From contig NZ_CP042220.2 of NCBI RefSeq assembly GCF_007858975.2, positions 558,001-622,000 on the forward strand: DNA of 64,000 bases, written 5' to 3'. The stretch comes from Dickeya poaceiphila (GTDB lineage: Bacteria > Pseudomonadota > Gammaproteobacteria > Enterobacterales > Enterobacteriaceae). Positions 31,590-41,461 of the stretch are shown here, in pieces. The first letter of the stretch is position 1. Every line of letters begins with the position of its first letter. A model generated the notes under the pieces. It was not told where the DNA came from. It did not search any database and saw nothing but the letters and a program-made list of their open reading frames with translations. The position numbers and the translations under genes are program-made.

Positions 31590-32753
31590 ATGGCTGTAAT
31601 TAAGATGACCGATCTGGATCTGGCTGGCAAACGCGTGCTGATCCGTGCGGATCTGAATGTGCCGGTTAAAGATGGCAAAGTGACGTCTGACGCCCGCATC
31701 CGCGCTTCTCTGCCGACCATTGAAATCGCCCTGAAGCAGGGTGCCCGCGTGATGGTGACATCCCACCTGGGTCGTCCGACCGAAGGCGAGTACAACGAAG
31801 AATTCTCCTTGCTGCCGGTAGTGAACTACCTGAAAGATCACCTGTCTTCACCAGTGCGTCTGGCGAAAGATTATCTGGATGGCGTTGACGTAGCAGAAGG
31901 CGAACTGGTGGTGTTGGAAAACGTTCGCTTCAACAAGGGTGAGAAGAAAGACGACGAAGTCCTGTCCAAAAAATATGCTGCACTGTGCGATGTGTTCGTG
32001 ATGGATGCATTCGGCACCGCGCACCGTGCTCAGGCTTCGACCCACGGTGTGGGCAAGTTCGCGCCGATTGCCTGTGCTGGCCCGTTGTTGTCTGATGAAC
32101 TGGAAGCCCTGGGCAAAGCACTGAGCAACCCGGCTCGTCCGATGGTGGCTATCGTCGGTGGCTCCAAAGTCTCTACCAAGCTGACCGTGCTGGACTCGCT
32201 GTCCAAAATTGCTGACCAGTTGATTGTCGGCGGCGGTATCGCTAATACCTTTGTTGCGGCTCAGGGGCATAACGTCGGCAAATCGCTGTACGAAGCGGAA
32301 CTGATTCCGGAAGCGAAAAAACTGCTGGAAACCTGCGATATTCCGGTGCCGAGCGATGTGCGTGTTGCTACAGAATTCTCCGAAACTGCCACTGCAACAT
32401 TGAAATCCGTTACCGCCATTAAAGATGATGAACAAATTCTGGATCTGGGCGATGTGTCTGCTGATCGTCTGGCTGAGATTCTGAAAAACGCCAAGACTAT
32501 TCTGTGGAACGGCCCGGTTGGTGTATTCGAGTTCCCGAATTTCCGCAAAGGTACGGAAATCGTGGCGAATGCCATTGCCAACAGCGACGCGTTCTCTATT
32601 GCCGGCGGCGGCGACACACTGGCAGCTATCGATCTGTTCGGCATTGCCGACAAGATCTCCTATATTTCTACTGGCGGCGGCGCGTTCCTGGAGTTTGTGG
32701 AAGGCAAAAAACTGCCGGCGGTGGTAATGCTGGAAGAGCGCGCTCGTCAGTAA
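31590..32753 (+). CDS. pgk: Phosphoglycerate kinase
   Basis: Pgk transfers phosphate from 1,3-bisphosphoglycerate to ADP, the first ATP-yielding step of glycolysis. The 387-residue protein matches the E. coli length. It shows [47 protein letters not shown], and the nucleotide-binding [13 protein letters not shown] with [17 protein letters not shown] small hairpin (GCCGG GAGA CCGGC, near 31531) lies in the epd-pgk gap. Confidence 0.98.
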   Translation: MAVIKMTDLDLAGKRVLIRADLNVPVKDGKVTSDARIRASLPTIEIALKQGARVMVTSHLGRPTEGEYNEEFSLLPVVNYLKDHLSSPVRLAKDYLDGVDVAEGELVVLENVRFNKGEKKDDEVLSKKYAALCDVFVMDAFGTAHRAQASTHGVGKFAPIACAGPLLSDELEALGKALSNPARPMVAIVGGSKVSTKLTVLDSLSKIADQLIVGGGIANTFVAAQGHNVGKSLYEAELIPEAKKLLETCDIPVPSDVRVATEFSETATATLKSVTAIKDDEQILDLGDVSADRLAEILKNAKTILWNGPVGVFEFPNFRKGTEIVANAIANSDAFSIAGGGDTLAAIDLFGIADKISYISTGGGAFLEFVEGKKLPAVVMLEERARQ

Positions 32754-32774
32754 GCGGTTTTTAATCCGTTATCC

Positions 32775-32797
32775 GAAGCGGGAGCGCCTCCCGCTTC
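32775..32797 (+). other. Strong hairpin in the pgk-fbaA gap, no T-run
   Basis: GAAGCGGGAG (32775-32784) and CTCCCGCTTC (32788-32797) form a perfect ten-pair stem with loop CGC. Lacking a T-run, it is more likely an RNA stability or processing element that sets different pgk and fbaA levels. Confidence 0.6.
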
Positions 32798-32929
32798 CTG
32801 GTTCCCGGTTTAGGTCGGGTAACCGCAGCAATGAATCGTAGTAATGCCGGTAATCACTGTATTGCCGGTAATAAATGAGTAACAGACAAATCTCAAACCT
32901 TCCACGGCCAACGAAACAGGACGCGTGAC

Positions 32930-34006
32930 ATGTCTAAAATCTTTGATTTCGTAAAACCTGGTGTCATCACGGGTGATGATGTTCAGAAAGTATTCGCAAT
33001 TGCCAAAGAAAATAACTTTGCACTGCCAGCGGTTAACTGCGTCGGTACTGACTCCATTAACGGCGTTCTGGAAGCGGCAGCTAAAGTTCGCGCGCCGGTA
33101 ATCGTTCAGTTCTCTAACGGTGGTGCGGCGTTTATCGCGGGTAAGGGCCTGAAAGCTGAAGGTCAGCAAGCGGCAATTCTGGGTGCGATTTCTGGCGCTC
33201 ACCATGTACATCAGATGGCTGCACACTATGGCGTGCCAGTGATTCTGCACACCGACCATTGCGCGAAGAAACTGTTGCCGTGGCTGGACGGTCTGCTGGA
33301 CGCCGGTGAGAAGCACTATGCCGCTACCGGTAAACCGCTGTTCTCTTCCCACATGATTGACCTGTCTGAAGAGTCGCTGGAAGAAAACATCGAAATTTGC
33401 AGCAAGTATCTGGCGCGTATGGCCAAACTGGATATGACGCTTGAAATCGAACTGGGTTGCACCGGCGGTGAAGAAGACGGCGTGGACAATAGCCATCTGG
33501 ACAACTCCGCGCTGTATACCCAGCCGGAAGACGTAGCTTACGCCTACGAAAAACTGAACGCCATCAGCCCTCGCTTCACTATCGCCGCATCCTTCGGCAA
33601 CGTACACGGTGTGTACAAGCCGGGTAACGTGCAACTGACGCCGAAAATCCTGCGCAACTCTCAGGAATATGTATCTAAGAAGTTCAATCTGCCGCACAAC
33701 AGCCTGGATTTCGTATTTCACGGCGGTTCCGGTTCTTCTGCGGAAGAAATCGCCGAAGCAGTTAGCTACGGTGTGGTGAAGATGAATATCGACACCGACA
33801 CCCAGTGGGCTACCTGGGAAGGCATCCTGAACTATTATAAGAAAAACGAAGGTTATCTGCAGGGTCAGCTGGGCAACCCGGAAGGCGACGACAAGCCGAA
33901 CAAGAAATACTATGACCCGCGTGTCTGGCTGCGTGCTGGTCAGGCGAGCATGGTGACTCGTCTGGAACAAGCGTTTAAAGAACTGAACGCAGTCGATGTA
34001 CTGTAA
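32930..34006 (+). CDS. fbaA: Class II fructose-bisphosphate aldolase FbaA
   Basis: FbaA splits fructose 1,6-bisphosphate into two triose phosphates, using zinc. The 358-residue protein shows the zinc-binding HTDHCAKKLLPW with its Asp-His pair, ELGCTGGEEDGVDN, NVHGVYKPGNVQLTP and FHGGSGSSAEEI, where the catalytic and phosphate-binding residues lie. It is the third gene of the epd operon and is followed by a terminator. Confidence 0.98.
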   Translation: MSKIFDFVKPGVITGDDVQKVFAIAKENNFALPAVNCVGTDSINGVLEAAAKVRAPVIVQFSNGGAAFIAGKGLKAEGQQAAILGAISGAHHVHQMAAHYGVPVILHTDHCAKKLLPWLDGLLDAGEKHYAATGKPLFSSHMIDLSEESLEENIEICSKYLARMAKLDMTLEIELGCTGGEEDGVDNSHLDNSALYTQPEDVAYAYEKLNAISPRFTIAASFGNVHGVYKPGNVQLTPKILRNSQEYVSKKFNLPHNSLDFVFHGGSGSSAEEIAEAVSYGVVKMNIDTDTQWATWEGILNYYKKNEGYLQGQLGNPEGDDKPNKKYYDPRVWLRAGQASMVTRLEQAFKELNAVDVL

Positions 34007-34046
34007 TTATCGGACTGGCTGTCATTATTCGACAGATAGTTTGACT

Positions 34047-34072
34047 AAGGCTCCTGCGGGAGCCTTCATTTT
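34047..34072 (+). terminator. fbaA operon terminator
   Basis: AAGGCTCC (34047-34054) and GGAGCCTT (34059-34066) form an eight-pair stem, followed by CATTTT. Confidence 0.8.
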
Positions 34073-34116
34073 ATCTGCGCACAGGTAACGCTAATCATGT
34101 TAACAGGAGCGAACAG

Positions 34117-35001
34117 ATGGAAGAACTCAACGTAGCTGAAAGCATGGGGCAATTGCAGAGCTGGCTGGTTAACAATCAGCATATCTTGTTGCAGTACGCG
34201 GTGAATGTCGTTGCCTCGCTGGTGATTCTGAGTGTCGGGATGCTGGTCGCCCGCATTATGTCGAACATGTTAAATCGGCTGATGGTCGCCCGTGGTATTG
34301 ACGTCACGGTGGCGGATTTTCTGTCTGCGTTGGTGCGTTACGGCATTGTCGCGTTTGCGCTGATCGCTGCGTTAAGCCGGGTGGGCGTGCAAACCGCATC
34401 GGTCATCGCGGTATTGGGTGCGGCCGGTCTGGCGGTCGGTTTGGCTCTGCAAGGCTCGCTGTCGAATTTTGCCGCTGGGTTGCTGCTGGTGGTGTTTCGG
34501 CCCTTTCGCATCGGAGAAGCGGTAGATTTGGGCGGGATTGCCGGAACTGTCACGCAGGTGCAGATTTTTTCCACCACGCTGCTGACTGCTGACGGCAAAG
34601 TCATCGTGGTACCAAATGGTAAAATTATCGCCGGCAATATTATCAACAGTTCCCGTGAACCACATCGTCGTACCGAAATTATTGTTGGTGTGGCGTATGA
34701 CGCCGATATTGATGTGGTGAAAAAAGTGCTGGGAGATATCGTAGCCGCAGATAATCGCATTCTGCGAGATAAAGGCGTCACTGTTCGGCTTAATGAGATG
34801 GGGTCATCTTCGCTTAATTTTGTGGTTCGGGTATGGACTGACAACAGTGATGCGGCATCGGTGTACTGGGATCTGCTGGAAAACTTCAAACGCGCTCTGG
34901 ATGAACACCGCATCGGTATTCCTTATCCCCAGATGGACGTGCACCTGCATTATGCTTCGTTGCCTGCGCAAGCCGGTTCTGGCGAGGCAGCTACGCGGTA
35001 A
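34117..35001 (+). CDS. mscS: Small-conductance mechanosensitive channel MscS
   Basis: MscS opens under membrane tension to release solutes during hypo-osmotic shock. The 294-residue protein has three membrane helices (about 28-58, 68-92, 95-127). The third is the Gly/Ala-packed pore helix [21 protein letters not shown], followed by the cytoplasmic beta domain ([20 protein letters not shown]) and the C-terminal vestibule. An ACAGGAG ribosome site precedes the ATG. It follows fbaA as in E. coli, but argO does not come next. Confidence 0.96.
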   Translation: MEELNVAESMGQLQSWLVNNQHILLQYAVNVVASLVILSVGMLVARIMSNMLNRLMVARGIDVTVADFLSALVRYGIVAFALIAALSRVGVQTASVIAVLGAAGLAVGLALQGSLSNFAAGLLLVVFRPFRIGEAVDLGGIAGTVTQVQIFSTTLLTADGKVIVVPNGKIIAGNIINSSREPHRRTEIIVGVAYDADIDVVKKVLGDIVAADNRILRDKGVTVRLNEMGSSSLNFVVRVWTDNSDAASVYWDLLENFKRALDEHRIGIPYPQMDVHLHYASLPAQAGSGEAATR

Positions 35002-35158
35002 AGGCATTTACCCGGTAATAGCAGGTTTTTTACGTTGGTGGCGGTCAGTGGCGGCACGAAGGTCATTGCCGCTATTGCATCGCACAACATGCAGTTTCAT
35101 GATGGTTCTCGTATCGTCAGGTTGATGTCCTGACGGGCGTAATGAGAGGCGGCCAGAC

Positions 35159-35977
35159 GTGATAAATGAACACAGCGTTGAGGAAGAGGGAAAAGCGGAT
35201 AAGCCGCTGGGCAGCCAAAGTTTGTTTCGTGGTTTGCAGTTGATCGAAATTCTCAGTGATTATCCCAATGGGTGCCCACTGGCGCGGATTGCCGAGTTGT
35301 CCGGCATGAATAAAAGCACTGTTCACCGCTTGTTGCAGGGGTTGGCTGGATGCGGCTACGTAGCGCCTGCCAGCCAGCCGGGCAGCTATCGGCAGACCAC
35401 CAGGTTCATCGCTATCGGCCATAAGGTGCTCTCGTCGCTGAATGTGTTGCACGTAGCGGCGCCGCATCTTGAAGAGCTAAACCTGATAGTAGGTGAAACC
35501 GTCAATTTCTCAACGCGTGAAGATGACCACGCGATTCTGATTTACAAACTTGAACCCACTACCGGCATGATGCGCACCCGTGCCTATATTGGCCAGCATA
35601 TGCCTTTGCATAGTTCGGCAATGGGGAAGATTTTCATGGCCTATGGTGCAGATGACTACCCGGCTGAATACTGGCGTAACCATCAGCACAGTATTTTCCC
35701 TCTGACCGACAATACCATCATTGCGTTGCCTGCCATGGAACGGGAACTAGCGGAGATTCGTCGCCAGGGGTTAGCGATGGACAGGGAAGAGAATGAACTG
35801 GGCGTTTCCTGCATTTCTGCGCCGGTGTTTGATATTCAGCATCGGGTGGCGTATGCCGTTTCCATTTCCCTGTCGATGGCGCGTTTGCAACAGATTGGTA
35901 TTGATGCGCTGGTTGCGCCGTTGCGGAAAACAGCACGGAATATCTCTCTCGAACTGGGGTTTACGCCGCCGGCGTAA
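35159..35977 (+). CDS. yiaJ: IclR-family transcriptional regulator (YiaJ-like)
   Basis: A 272-residue IclR-type regulator with an N-terminal winged helix-turn-helix (about 20-80, IAELSGMNKSTVHRLLQGL) and a C-terminal effector-binding domain (about 95-265, MPLHSSAMGKIFMAYG and ELGVSCISAPVFDI). It is strikingly close to E. coli YiaJ in SQSLFRGLQLIEILSDYPNG and LIYKLEPTTGMMRTRAYIGQ. YiaJ represses the 2,3-diketo-L-gulonate operon; no such operon is here, so the target must be elsewhere or unknown. The start is GTG with AGAGG upstream; no in-frame ATG is near. It takes the place where E. coli has argO. Confidence 0.85.
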   Translation: MINEHSVEEEGKADKPLGSQSLFRGLQLIEILSDYPNGCPLARIAELSGMNKSTVHRLLQGLAGCGYVAPASQPGSYRQTTRFIAIGHKVLSSLNVLHVAAPHLEELNLIVGETVNFSTREDDHAILIYKLEPTTGMMRTRAYIGQHMPLHSSAMGKIFMAYGADDYPAEYWRNHQHSIFPLTDNTIIALPAMERELAEIRRQGLAMDREENELGVSCISAPVFDIQHRVAYAVSISLSMARLQQIGIDALVAPLRKTARNISLELGFTPPA

Positions 35978-36034
35978 ACGCTCGGATTCCATCCGGTTAT
36001 GTTATCCGTAACCGGTATTCAGGTATTCACCGAC

Positions 36035-36098
36035 TTATTCAGACATTCACCTATTCAGACATTCACCTATTCAGACATTCACCTATTCAGACATTCGC
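36035..36098. repeat. Four tandem copies of a 16-base unit
   Basis: CTATTCAGACATTCAC repeats head to tail at 36035, 36051, 36067 and 36083; the first copy starts TT and the last ends GC. Degenerate fragments (GGTATTCA) lie just before. It is located between the yiaJ-like gene and yggE. Confidence 0.9.
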
Positions 36099-36165
36099 CT
36101 ATATTGAATACGGCCTGCCTGGAGTAGGCTTTTGCACTTATTCACTCACTCGCCAGGGAGATACT

Positions 36166-36888
36166 GTGAAGCTGAACGTGTTGGTATTGACCACGCTGCT
36201 TGGCCTGTCGTCGATGGCGGTTCAGGCCGGCAATGAATTACCCAACGGACCGCACATTGTGACCTCCGGTACTGCCAGTGTTGATGCAACGCCGGATATT
36301 GCCCGGCTGGCGATAGAAGTCAGCGCGTCATCCAGGGATGTGTCCGACGCCAAAAAGCAGGTGGATGAACGGGTTGCACAATATTTTGCTTTTCTGGATA
36401 AACACGGTATCGACAAGAAAGATATCAACGCGGCCAACCTGCGTACGCAGCCGGAGTACGATTATCTGAAAAACGGCGGCTCGGTACTGAAAGGCTATCG
36501 GGCGGTGCGTCAGGTGGAAGTGACGTTGCGCCAGTTAGATAAGCTCAATGAATTGCTGGATGGTGCGCTCAAGTCTGGTCTTAACGAGGTTAGGGCGGTG
36601 GAGCTGGGGGTGTCTAACCCGGATGCTTATCGTGAACAGGCGCGCAAAAAAGCGATAGCGCAGGCGATATTACAGGCGCAGTCGCTGGCAACCGGGTTTA
36701 GTGCCGCGCTGGGACCGGTCTACAGCATCCGCTATCACGTTGCCAACTACCAACCGGTGCCGGTCGCCCGCTTGTTCAAGGCTACCAATATGGTGGCGCA
36801 GAGTGACGTTTCGCAGACTTACGAGCAGCAGACCATTCACTTTGACGATCAGGTGGATGTGGTGTTTGAGTTGCAACGTGCGCCCTGA
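36166..36888 (+). CDS. yggE: SIMPL-domain oxidative stress defence protein YggE
   Basis: A 240-residue periplasmic protein with a signal peptide (about 1-21, ending MAVQAG) and one SIMPL domain (about 30-235). E. coli YggE lowers oxidative damage by an unclear mechanism. Typical segments are VTSGTASVDATPDIARLAIEV, LKGYRAVRQVEVTLR and AREQARKKAIAQA-like YREQARKKAIAQA. The start is GTG at 36166, six bases after CAGGGAG, since no ATG is available near the signal peptide. It is convergent with argP. Confidence 0.9.
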   Translation: MKLNVLVLTTLLGLSSMAVQAGNELPNGPHIVTSGTASVDATPDIARLAIEVSASSRDVSDAKKQVDERVAQYFAFLDKHGIDKKDINAANLRTQPEYDYLKNGGSVLKGYRAVRQVEVTLRQLDKLNELLDGALKSGLNEVRAVELGVSNPDAYREQARKKAIAQAILQAQSLATGFSAALGPVYSIRYHVANYQPVPVARLFKATNMVAQSDVSQTYEQQTIHFDDQVDVVFELQRAP

Positions 36889-36934
36889 ACCGGGCGCAGC
36901 GCTGTTTTGGACGATGAGTTTTAAAAGCTGATTT

Positions 36935-36966
36935 TTGGGTCAGGATTGATAGTTGGGTCAGGATTG
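36935..36966. repeat. Two direct copies of a 14-base sequence over the argP stop
   Basis: TTGGGTCAGGATTG occurs at 36935-36948 and 36953-36966, an 18-base period. The second copy contains the argP stop codon, so the duplication did not change the protein. Confidence 0.8.
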
Positions 36967-37851
36967 GCGCAACACCTGATGTCCGTGTGTGAGCAGGGCA
37001 TCGGTGACCCGCCGCATCATCCGGCTCTCCGGTGCGAAGCGATGCCAGTAAAGCATACGGCGCTGGAACAGGCCCGGCGTCAGGTCGATCAGCTCGCCGT
37101 TCGCCAGTTCTCTCTCGATCTGTAAATGCGGGATCATACAGCAGGTGGTGCCCTGACGAGCGAGCTGTACGAAGGCCTCGGATGAGTTAACGATGTGGCA
37201 GGGTACGCTACCGGGCGACAGGTCGAAGTTCTGCTGCAAAAATGCCTGATGCATGTCATCCAAATGATCGAACGCGACTACCGGTGCGCGCAGGAGCGCA
37301 GAGCGGGTTACGCCGTTCGGGAAGTAGCGGTTGGCGAATCCCGGCGAGGCCACGAACAGATAATCCAGCGCACCCAGCTTATCCACCAGACAGCTGGGCA
37401 GCGGCTGCGGCTGAATACTCACGGCTCCCACCACTTCACCCCGGCGCAGGCGTTCCTGAGTACGGGTTTCGTCTTCCACCTGCAAATTTAGTCTTATCGG
37501 TGAATCCACCAGCACCGGTTGCAGCGCGGGTAATAACCAGGTTGCCAGACTATCGGCGTTGACCGCCAAAGACAGCAGCAGCGGCGTTTCGTTGCTGTTT
37601 TCGTTGCCCAGCCACTCTTCTTCCAGCAATTCCACCTGATGCAGCAGCGCTAACAACTTCTGCCCTTGTTCCGTCGGACGCGGCGGAATCGTTCTCACCA
37701 GCAACGGCTGGCCGAACAGGTTCTCCAGCTGTTTGATGCGCTGTGATACGGCGGACTGCGTAATACAGAGTTTTTGTGCGGCGCGCTCAAAGCCACGCTC
37801 TCGAATTACGGCGTCCAGCGCCTGAAGCGTGCGGTAGTCCGGGCGTTTCAT
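36958..37851 (-). CDS. argP: LysR-family regulator ArgP
   Basis: ArgP (formerly IciA) senses lysine and arginine and controls argO, dapB, lysC and other genes. The 297-residue protein has the LysR helix-turn-helix in [23 protein letters not shown] and a substrate domain from about residue 90. The opening [20 protein letters not shown] and the position beside rpiA match E. coli. Its best known target, argO, is not adjacent here. A CCT-rich spacer with an AAAGGAAT-type ribosome site precedes the start. Confidence 0.95.
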   Translation of the reverse strand: MKRPDYRTLQALDAVIRERGFERAAQKLCITQSAVSQRIKQLENLFGQPLLVRTIPPRPTEQGQKLLALLHQVELLEEEWLGNENSNETPLLLSLAVNADSLATWLLPALQPVLVDSPIRLNLQVEDETRTQERLRRGEVVGAVSIQPQPLPSCLVDKLGALDYLFVASPGFANRYFPNGVTRSALLRAPVVAFDHLDDMHQAFLQQNFDLSPGSVPCHIVNSSEAFVQLARQGTTCCMIPHLQIERELANGELIDLTPGLFQRRMLYWHRFAPESRMMRRVTDALLTHGHQVLRQS

Positions 37852-38047
37852 AAAGGTGAAGATTCCTTTGCGTAAAAACTATATTCGGCAATATGCCACA
37901 TTTTTGTGAGGTATCGCCGAAAAAAATCGCCAGGTCTGCTGCAACGAGACGGAAATATTGCCATGCCCGACGGACAAATCCCTCCTTTTGAGCATGTCAT
38001 GCCCTATAATACGCACACGTTTTCGTAGCTACAGGCACAAGCACATC

Positions 38048-38710
38048 ATGACGCAGGATGAACTGAAAAAAGCCGTTGGCTGGGCAGCGCTCGATTATGT
38101 TCGCCCCGGTACTATTGTTGGGGTGGGAACCGGTTCCACCGCCGCCCACTTTATTGACGCGCTGGGTTCTATCAAACACCAGATCGAAGGCGCGGTTTCC
38201 AGCTCGGATGCTTCCACCGCCAAACTTAAAAGCCTGGGGATCCCGGTCTTTGACTGCAATGACGTGGAGGCACTCGATGTTTACGTTGATGGTGCGGATG
38301 AAATCAATCCACACATGCAGATGATCAAAGGGGGTGGCGCCGCATTGACCCGCGAAAAAATCGTGGCGGCGATCGCCCGTCAGTTCGTATGTATTGTTGA
38401 TGCGACCAAGCAAGTGGATGTGCTGGGGCGCTTTCCGCTGCCGGTGGAAGTGATTCCGATGGCGCGTGCCTATGTTGCTCGTGAGCTAGTCAAAATGGGC
38501 GGCCAGCCGGTATACCGCGACGGTGTGATCACCGATAACGGCAACATTATTCTGGATGTACACAATATGAATTTGTCGGATGCGGTGGCGATGGAGAACC
38601 GTATCAATAGTCTGGCTGGTGTGGTTACCGTAGGCTTGTTCGCTAATCGTGGTGCGGACGTCGCACTGGTAGGTACTGCGGACGGCGTGAAGACCGTACG
38701 TCTGAAATAA
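38048..38710 (+). CDS. rpiA: Ribose-5-phosphate isomerase A
   Basis: RpiA interconverts ribose 5-phosphate and ribulose 5-phosphate. The 220-residue protein shows [16 protein letters not shown], the phosphate/substrate loops [19 protein letters not shown] with its catalytic Asp and Lys region, and [19 protein letters not shown]. The start at 38048 ([15 protein letters not shown]) matches E. coli; the frame extends upstream to 37958 without support. A terminator follows, then serA on the same strand. Confidence 0.97.
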   Translation: MTQDELKKAVGWAALDYVRPGTIVGVGTGSTAAHFIDALGSIKHQIEGAVSSSDASTAKLKSLGIPVFDCNDVEALDVYVDGADEINPHMQMIKGGGAALTREKIVAAIARQFVCIVDATKQVDVLGRFPLPVEVIPMARAYVARELVKMGGQPVYRDGVITDNGNIILDVHNMNLSDAVAMENRINSLAGVVTVGLFANRGADVALVGTADGVKTVRLK

Positions 38711-38748
38711 GCCATTCCTGAATTAACGTATTGTTGTTTCTTGCAGTG

Positions 38749-38782
38749 ATCCGGTCATGCCAGCAGTGGCCGGATTTTTTTA
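38749..38782 (+). terminator. rpiA terminator
   Basis: ATCCGG (38749-38754) and CCGGAT (38770-38775) form a stem with loop region TCATGCCAGCAGTGG, followed by seven T. Confidence 0.8.
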
Positions 38783-39029
38783 TCTAAAAAATCCGACTTT
38801 CTCTAACGTCTCATTTTTGGTACTTAATATCAGCTTTTCTTATTTCGCATCATCCCTGTGTGGCCCGTTTGGTGGTTGGCAGTATTTTTTACCATGAAAA
38901 GGTCGGACAGAGGGGCGATGGAAGTACGGATAGGCAATCGTTTGTATTGCCGCTTGCGTATTTTTTGTTATGTTTGCAGGAATCGGTTCGCAAACCGCTA
39001 TGGCTGAAGTCTGAAAATAAGGTCGGGAA
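38783..39029. other. rpiA-serA intergenic region
   Basis: After the rpiA terminator nothing is recognisable as a gene. It should hold the serA promoter and possible Lrp sites, which are too degenerate for me to place. Confidence 0.4.
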
Positions 39030-40262
39030 ATGGCAAAGGTATCACTGGAAAAAGACAAGATTAAGTTTCTGCTGTTGGAGGGGGTACACCCTAATGCGCT
39101 GGAGGATCTGCGCGCTGCAGGTTACACCAATATTGAATACCATAAGGGGGCGCTTGACCCGGAAGCGCTGAAAGCATCGATTCGTGATGCGCACTTTGTG
39201 GGGATTCGATCACGTACGCATCTGACGGAAGAGATTTTCGCTGCGGCTGAAAAACTGGTAGCCGTTGGTTGTTTTTGCATCGGTACCAACCAGGTTGAGC
39301 TGCCTGCGGCCACCAAGCGTGGTATTCCAGTCTTCAACGCACCTTTTTCCAATACCCGTTCTGTGGCCGAACTGGTGATCGGTGAATTGCTGTTGCTGCT
39401 GCGCGGTATTCCGAGCGCCAACGCTAAAGCTCACCGTGGTATCTGGCACAAACAGGCCGTTGGCTGTTTTGAAGCACGCGGCAAGAAACTGGGCATCATT
39501 GGTTACGGTCACATCGGTACTCAACTGGGTATTCTGGCCGAAAGCCTGGGAATGCACGTCTATTTCTATGATATCGAAAGCAAACTGCCGTTGGGTAATG
39601 CCCAACAGGTGCGTGAGCTGTCTGAACTGTTGAACATGAGTGACGTGGTCAGCCTGCATGTGCCGGAAACCGACAGTACCCAGAATATGATCGGTGCCGC
39701 TGAATTGGCGCAGATGAAGCCGGGTTCGATCCTGATCAACGCATCACGCGGCACTGTTGTCGATATTCCAGCGCTGAGCAACGCGCTTGCCAGCAAGCAT
39801 CTTTCCGGTGCGGCTATCGATGTGTTCCCACAGGAGCCAGCGACCAATAGTGATCCATTCCAGTCGCCGTTGTGTGAGTTCGATAACGTTATCCTGACGC
39901 CGCATATTGGCGGTTCCACTGAGGAGGCGCAGGAGAATATTGGCGGAGAAGTTGCCGGGAAACTGGTGAAATATTCCGATAACGGCTCCACCTTGTCCGC
40001 TGTCAACTTCCCGGAAGTCTCGCTGCCGACGCACAGTGATCGCGCCAGCCGTTTGCTACACATCCATGAAAACCGTCCCGGTATCATGACGCAAATTAAC
40101 AACATCTTTGCCGAGCAGGGAATCAACATTGCGGCTCAGTACCTGCAGACTAGCCCGACAATCGGTTATGTGGTTATTGATGTGGAAACCGATGGTGCCG
40201 ACACCGCGCTGCAACTGATGAAATCCATCCCTGGCACCATTCGTGCGCGCCTGCTGTACTAA
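39030..40262 (+). CDS. serA: D-3-phosphoglycerate dehydrogenase SerA
   Basis: SerA starts serine synthesis by oxidising 3-phosphoglycerate, and serine feeds back through an ACT domain. The 410-residue protein (E. coli length) has the NAD motif GIIGYGHIGTQLG near residue 153, catalytic Arg in NASRGTVVDI, Glu in DVFPQEPA and His in LTPHIGGST, then the C-terminal ACT domain (about 338-410, HENRPGIMTQINNIFAEQGIN). An in-frame second hydroxyacid dehydrogenase family member lies at the window start, but the ACT domain and N-terminus make this one SerA. Confidence 0.97.
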   Translation: MAKVSLEKDKIKFLLLEGVHPNALEDLRAAGYTNIEYHKGALDPEALKASIRDAHFVGIRSRTHLTEEIFAAAEKLVAVGCFCIGTNQVELPAATKRGIPVFNAPFSNTRSVAELVIGELLLLLRGIPSANAKAHRGIWHKQAVGCFEARGKKLGIIGYGHIGTQLGILAESLGMHVYFYDIESKLPLGNAQQVRELSELLNMSDVVSLHVPETDSTQNMIGAAELAQMKPGSILINASRGTVVDIPALSNALASKHLSGAAIDVFPQEPATNSDPFQSPLCEFDNVILTPHIGGSTEEAQENIGGEVAGKLVKYSDNGSTLSAVNFPEVSLPTHSDRASRLLHIHENRPGIMTQINNIFAEQGINIAAQYLQTSPTIGYVVIDVETDGADTALQLMKSIPGTIRARLLY

Positions 40263-40311
40263 GTGGTGGGGATAGTCAGTGAGTGATGACCGATAATTCG
40301 GTCTTATGAGG

Positions 40312-40339
40312 AAGCCAGCCCTGACAGGCTGGCTTTTTT
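40312..40339. terminator. serA terminator
   Basis: AAGCCAGCC (40312-40320) and GGCTGGCTT (40327-40335) form a nine-pair stem with loop CTGACA and a following T-run. It lies between convergent genes. Confidence 0.88.
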
Positions 40340-40349
40340 ACTGCAGTCT

Positions 40350-41351
40350 TTAGAGAGTAATAACGGCTTTACCACGCATATGCCCAGCCAATACGGCTTC
40401 GTGCGCCTGCTTTAGCGTCTCGGTGGTGAGCCCGCTAAAGGTCTGGCTGAGTGTACCCTGCAATGTGCCGTTATCGACCCGTTGCGCTACCTCACGCAGA
40501 ATCTCTCCCTGACGAGCCATGTCTGGCGTGGCAAACATGCTGCGAGTGAACATAAATTCCCAGTGCAGTGCAGCACTTTTCAATTTCAACGCGTTCTGAT
40601 CCAGCGGACGCGTATTTTCCACGATGGTGCAGATATGTCCCATTGGGGCGATTAACCGGCTGATGGCATCCCAATGGCCGTCGGTATCATTCAGGCAGAA
40701 AATATAATCAACCTGCTCGATCCCCTGTTTTTTCAATTCATCCACCAGATGGCGATAATCCACCACCAGATGCGCACCGCGGTCACGGCACCATTGTGCG
40801 GAATCGGGACGTGAAGCGGTAGCGATGACCGTCACCTCACTGCGCTGTGCCGCCAGCGAAATAGCCAGCGAGCCGACGCCGCCCGCACCGCCGATAATCA
40901 ACAGCGTTTTGCCTTTAGCTGCGTCCTGAATATTCAGATGCTCGAATAATCCTTCCCAGGCGGTCAGGGCTGTCAGGGGCAGGGCGGCAGCTTCAGCCCA
41001 GTTGAGTGAAGTGGGTTTATGCGCGGCGATACGTGCATCAACCAGTTGGTGCGAGCTGTTGCTGCCGGAGCGTGTGATATCGCCGGCATACCAGACTTCG
41101 TCGCCTGCTTTGAAACCACTCACCGCCGAACCGGTTTTTATTACTATTCCACTGGCATCCCATCCAAGAATACGTGGATGTTGCAGGCCGTCCCGGCGTA
41201 GTCCCGCGTGTACCTTGGTATCTACCGGATTAACCGATACCGCTTTTACGGCTACCAGCAGGTCATGTTCACCGGGATGCGGTAATTCAGCGGTGATTTC
41301 TACAAAGTTCTCAGGTTGCCTGGGATCAACGGCGATTGCTTTTACTGTCAT
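40350..41351 (-). CDS. Zinc-type alcohol dehydrogenase / quinone oxidoreductase-like protein
   Basis: A 333-residue member of the medium-chain dehydrogenase/reductase family. The N-terminal GroES-like fold has VKAVSVNPVDTKVHAG and LGWDASGIV; the Rossmann part has LLIIGGAGGVGSLAISLA near residue 155. The structural-zinc cysteine cluster of classical alcohol dehydrogenases is not seen, so it is probably a zinc-free quinone-oxidoreductase-type enzyme using NADPH. The substrate cannot be told. I chose the ATG at 41351 (MTVKAIAV), nine bases after GGGA; an in-frame ATG at 41366 and a longer open frame are less likely. The divergent LysR gene is the probable regulator. Confidence 0.85.
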   Translation of the reverse strand: MTVKAIAVDPRQPENFVEITAELPHPGEHDLLVAVKAVSVNPVDTKVHAGLRRDGLQHPRILGWDASGIVIKTGSAVSGFKAGDEVWYAGDITRSGSNSSHQLVDARIAAHKPTSLNWAEAAALPLTALTAWEGLFEHLNIQDAAKGKTLLIIGGAGGVGSLAISLAAQRSEVTVIATASRPDSAQWCRDRGAHLVVDYRHLVDELKKQGIEQVDYIFCLNDTDGHWDAISRLIAPMGHICTIVENTRPLDQNALKLKSAALHWEFMFTRSMFATPDMARQGEILREVAQRVDNGTLQGTLSQTFSGLTTETLKQAHEAVLAGHMRGKAVITL

Positions 41352-41461
41352 GATCAATGTTCCCATCGTTACGTGTTGGACTGGATAACAGTGTAGACCC
41401 TGTCGATAGTGCTGATAAGATGGACAATTACTAACGACGTGTTCGGCTGAGAAGAACAATC

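Noticed and set aside
39244..39659. Minus-strand frames inside serA, thrA, tkt, speA and other long genes
   Set aside because: These are shadows of GC-rich coding sequence in other frames, with no domain signatures.
40263..40349. 6S RNA (ssrS) expected near serA in E. coli
   Set aside because: The space after serA holds only a terminator; no 6S-like sequence was recognised.
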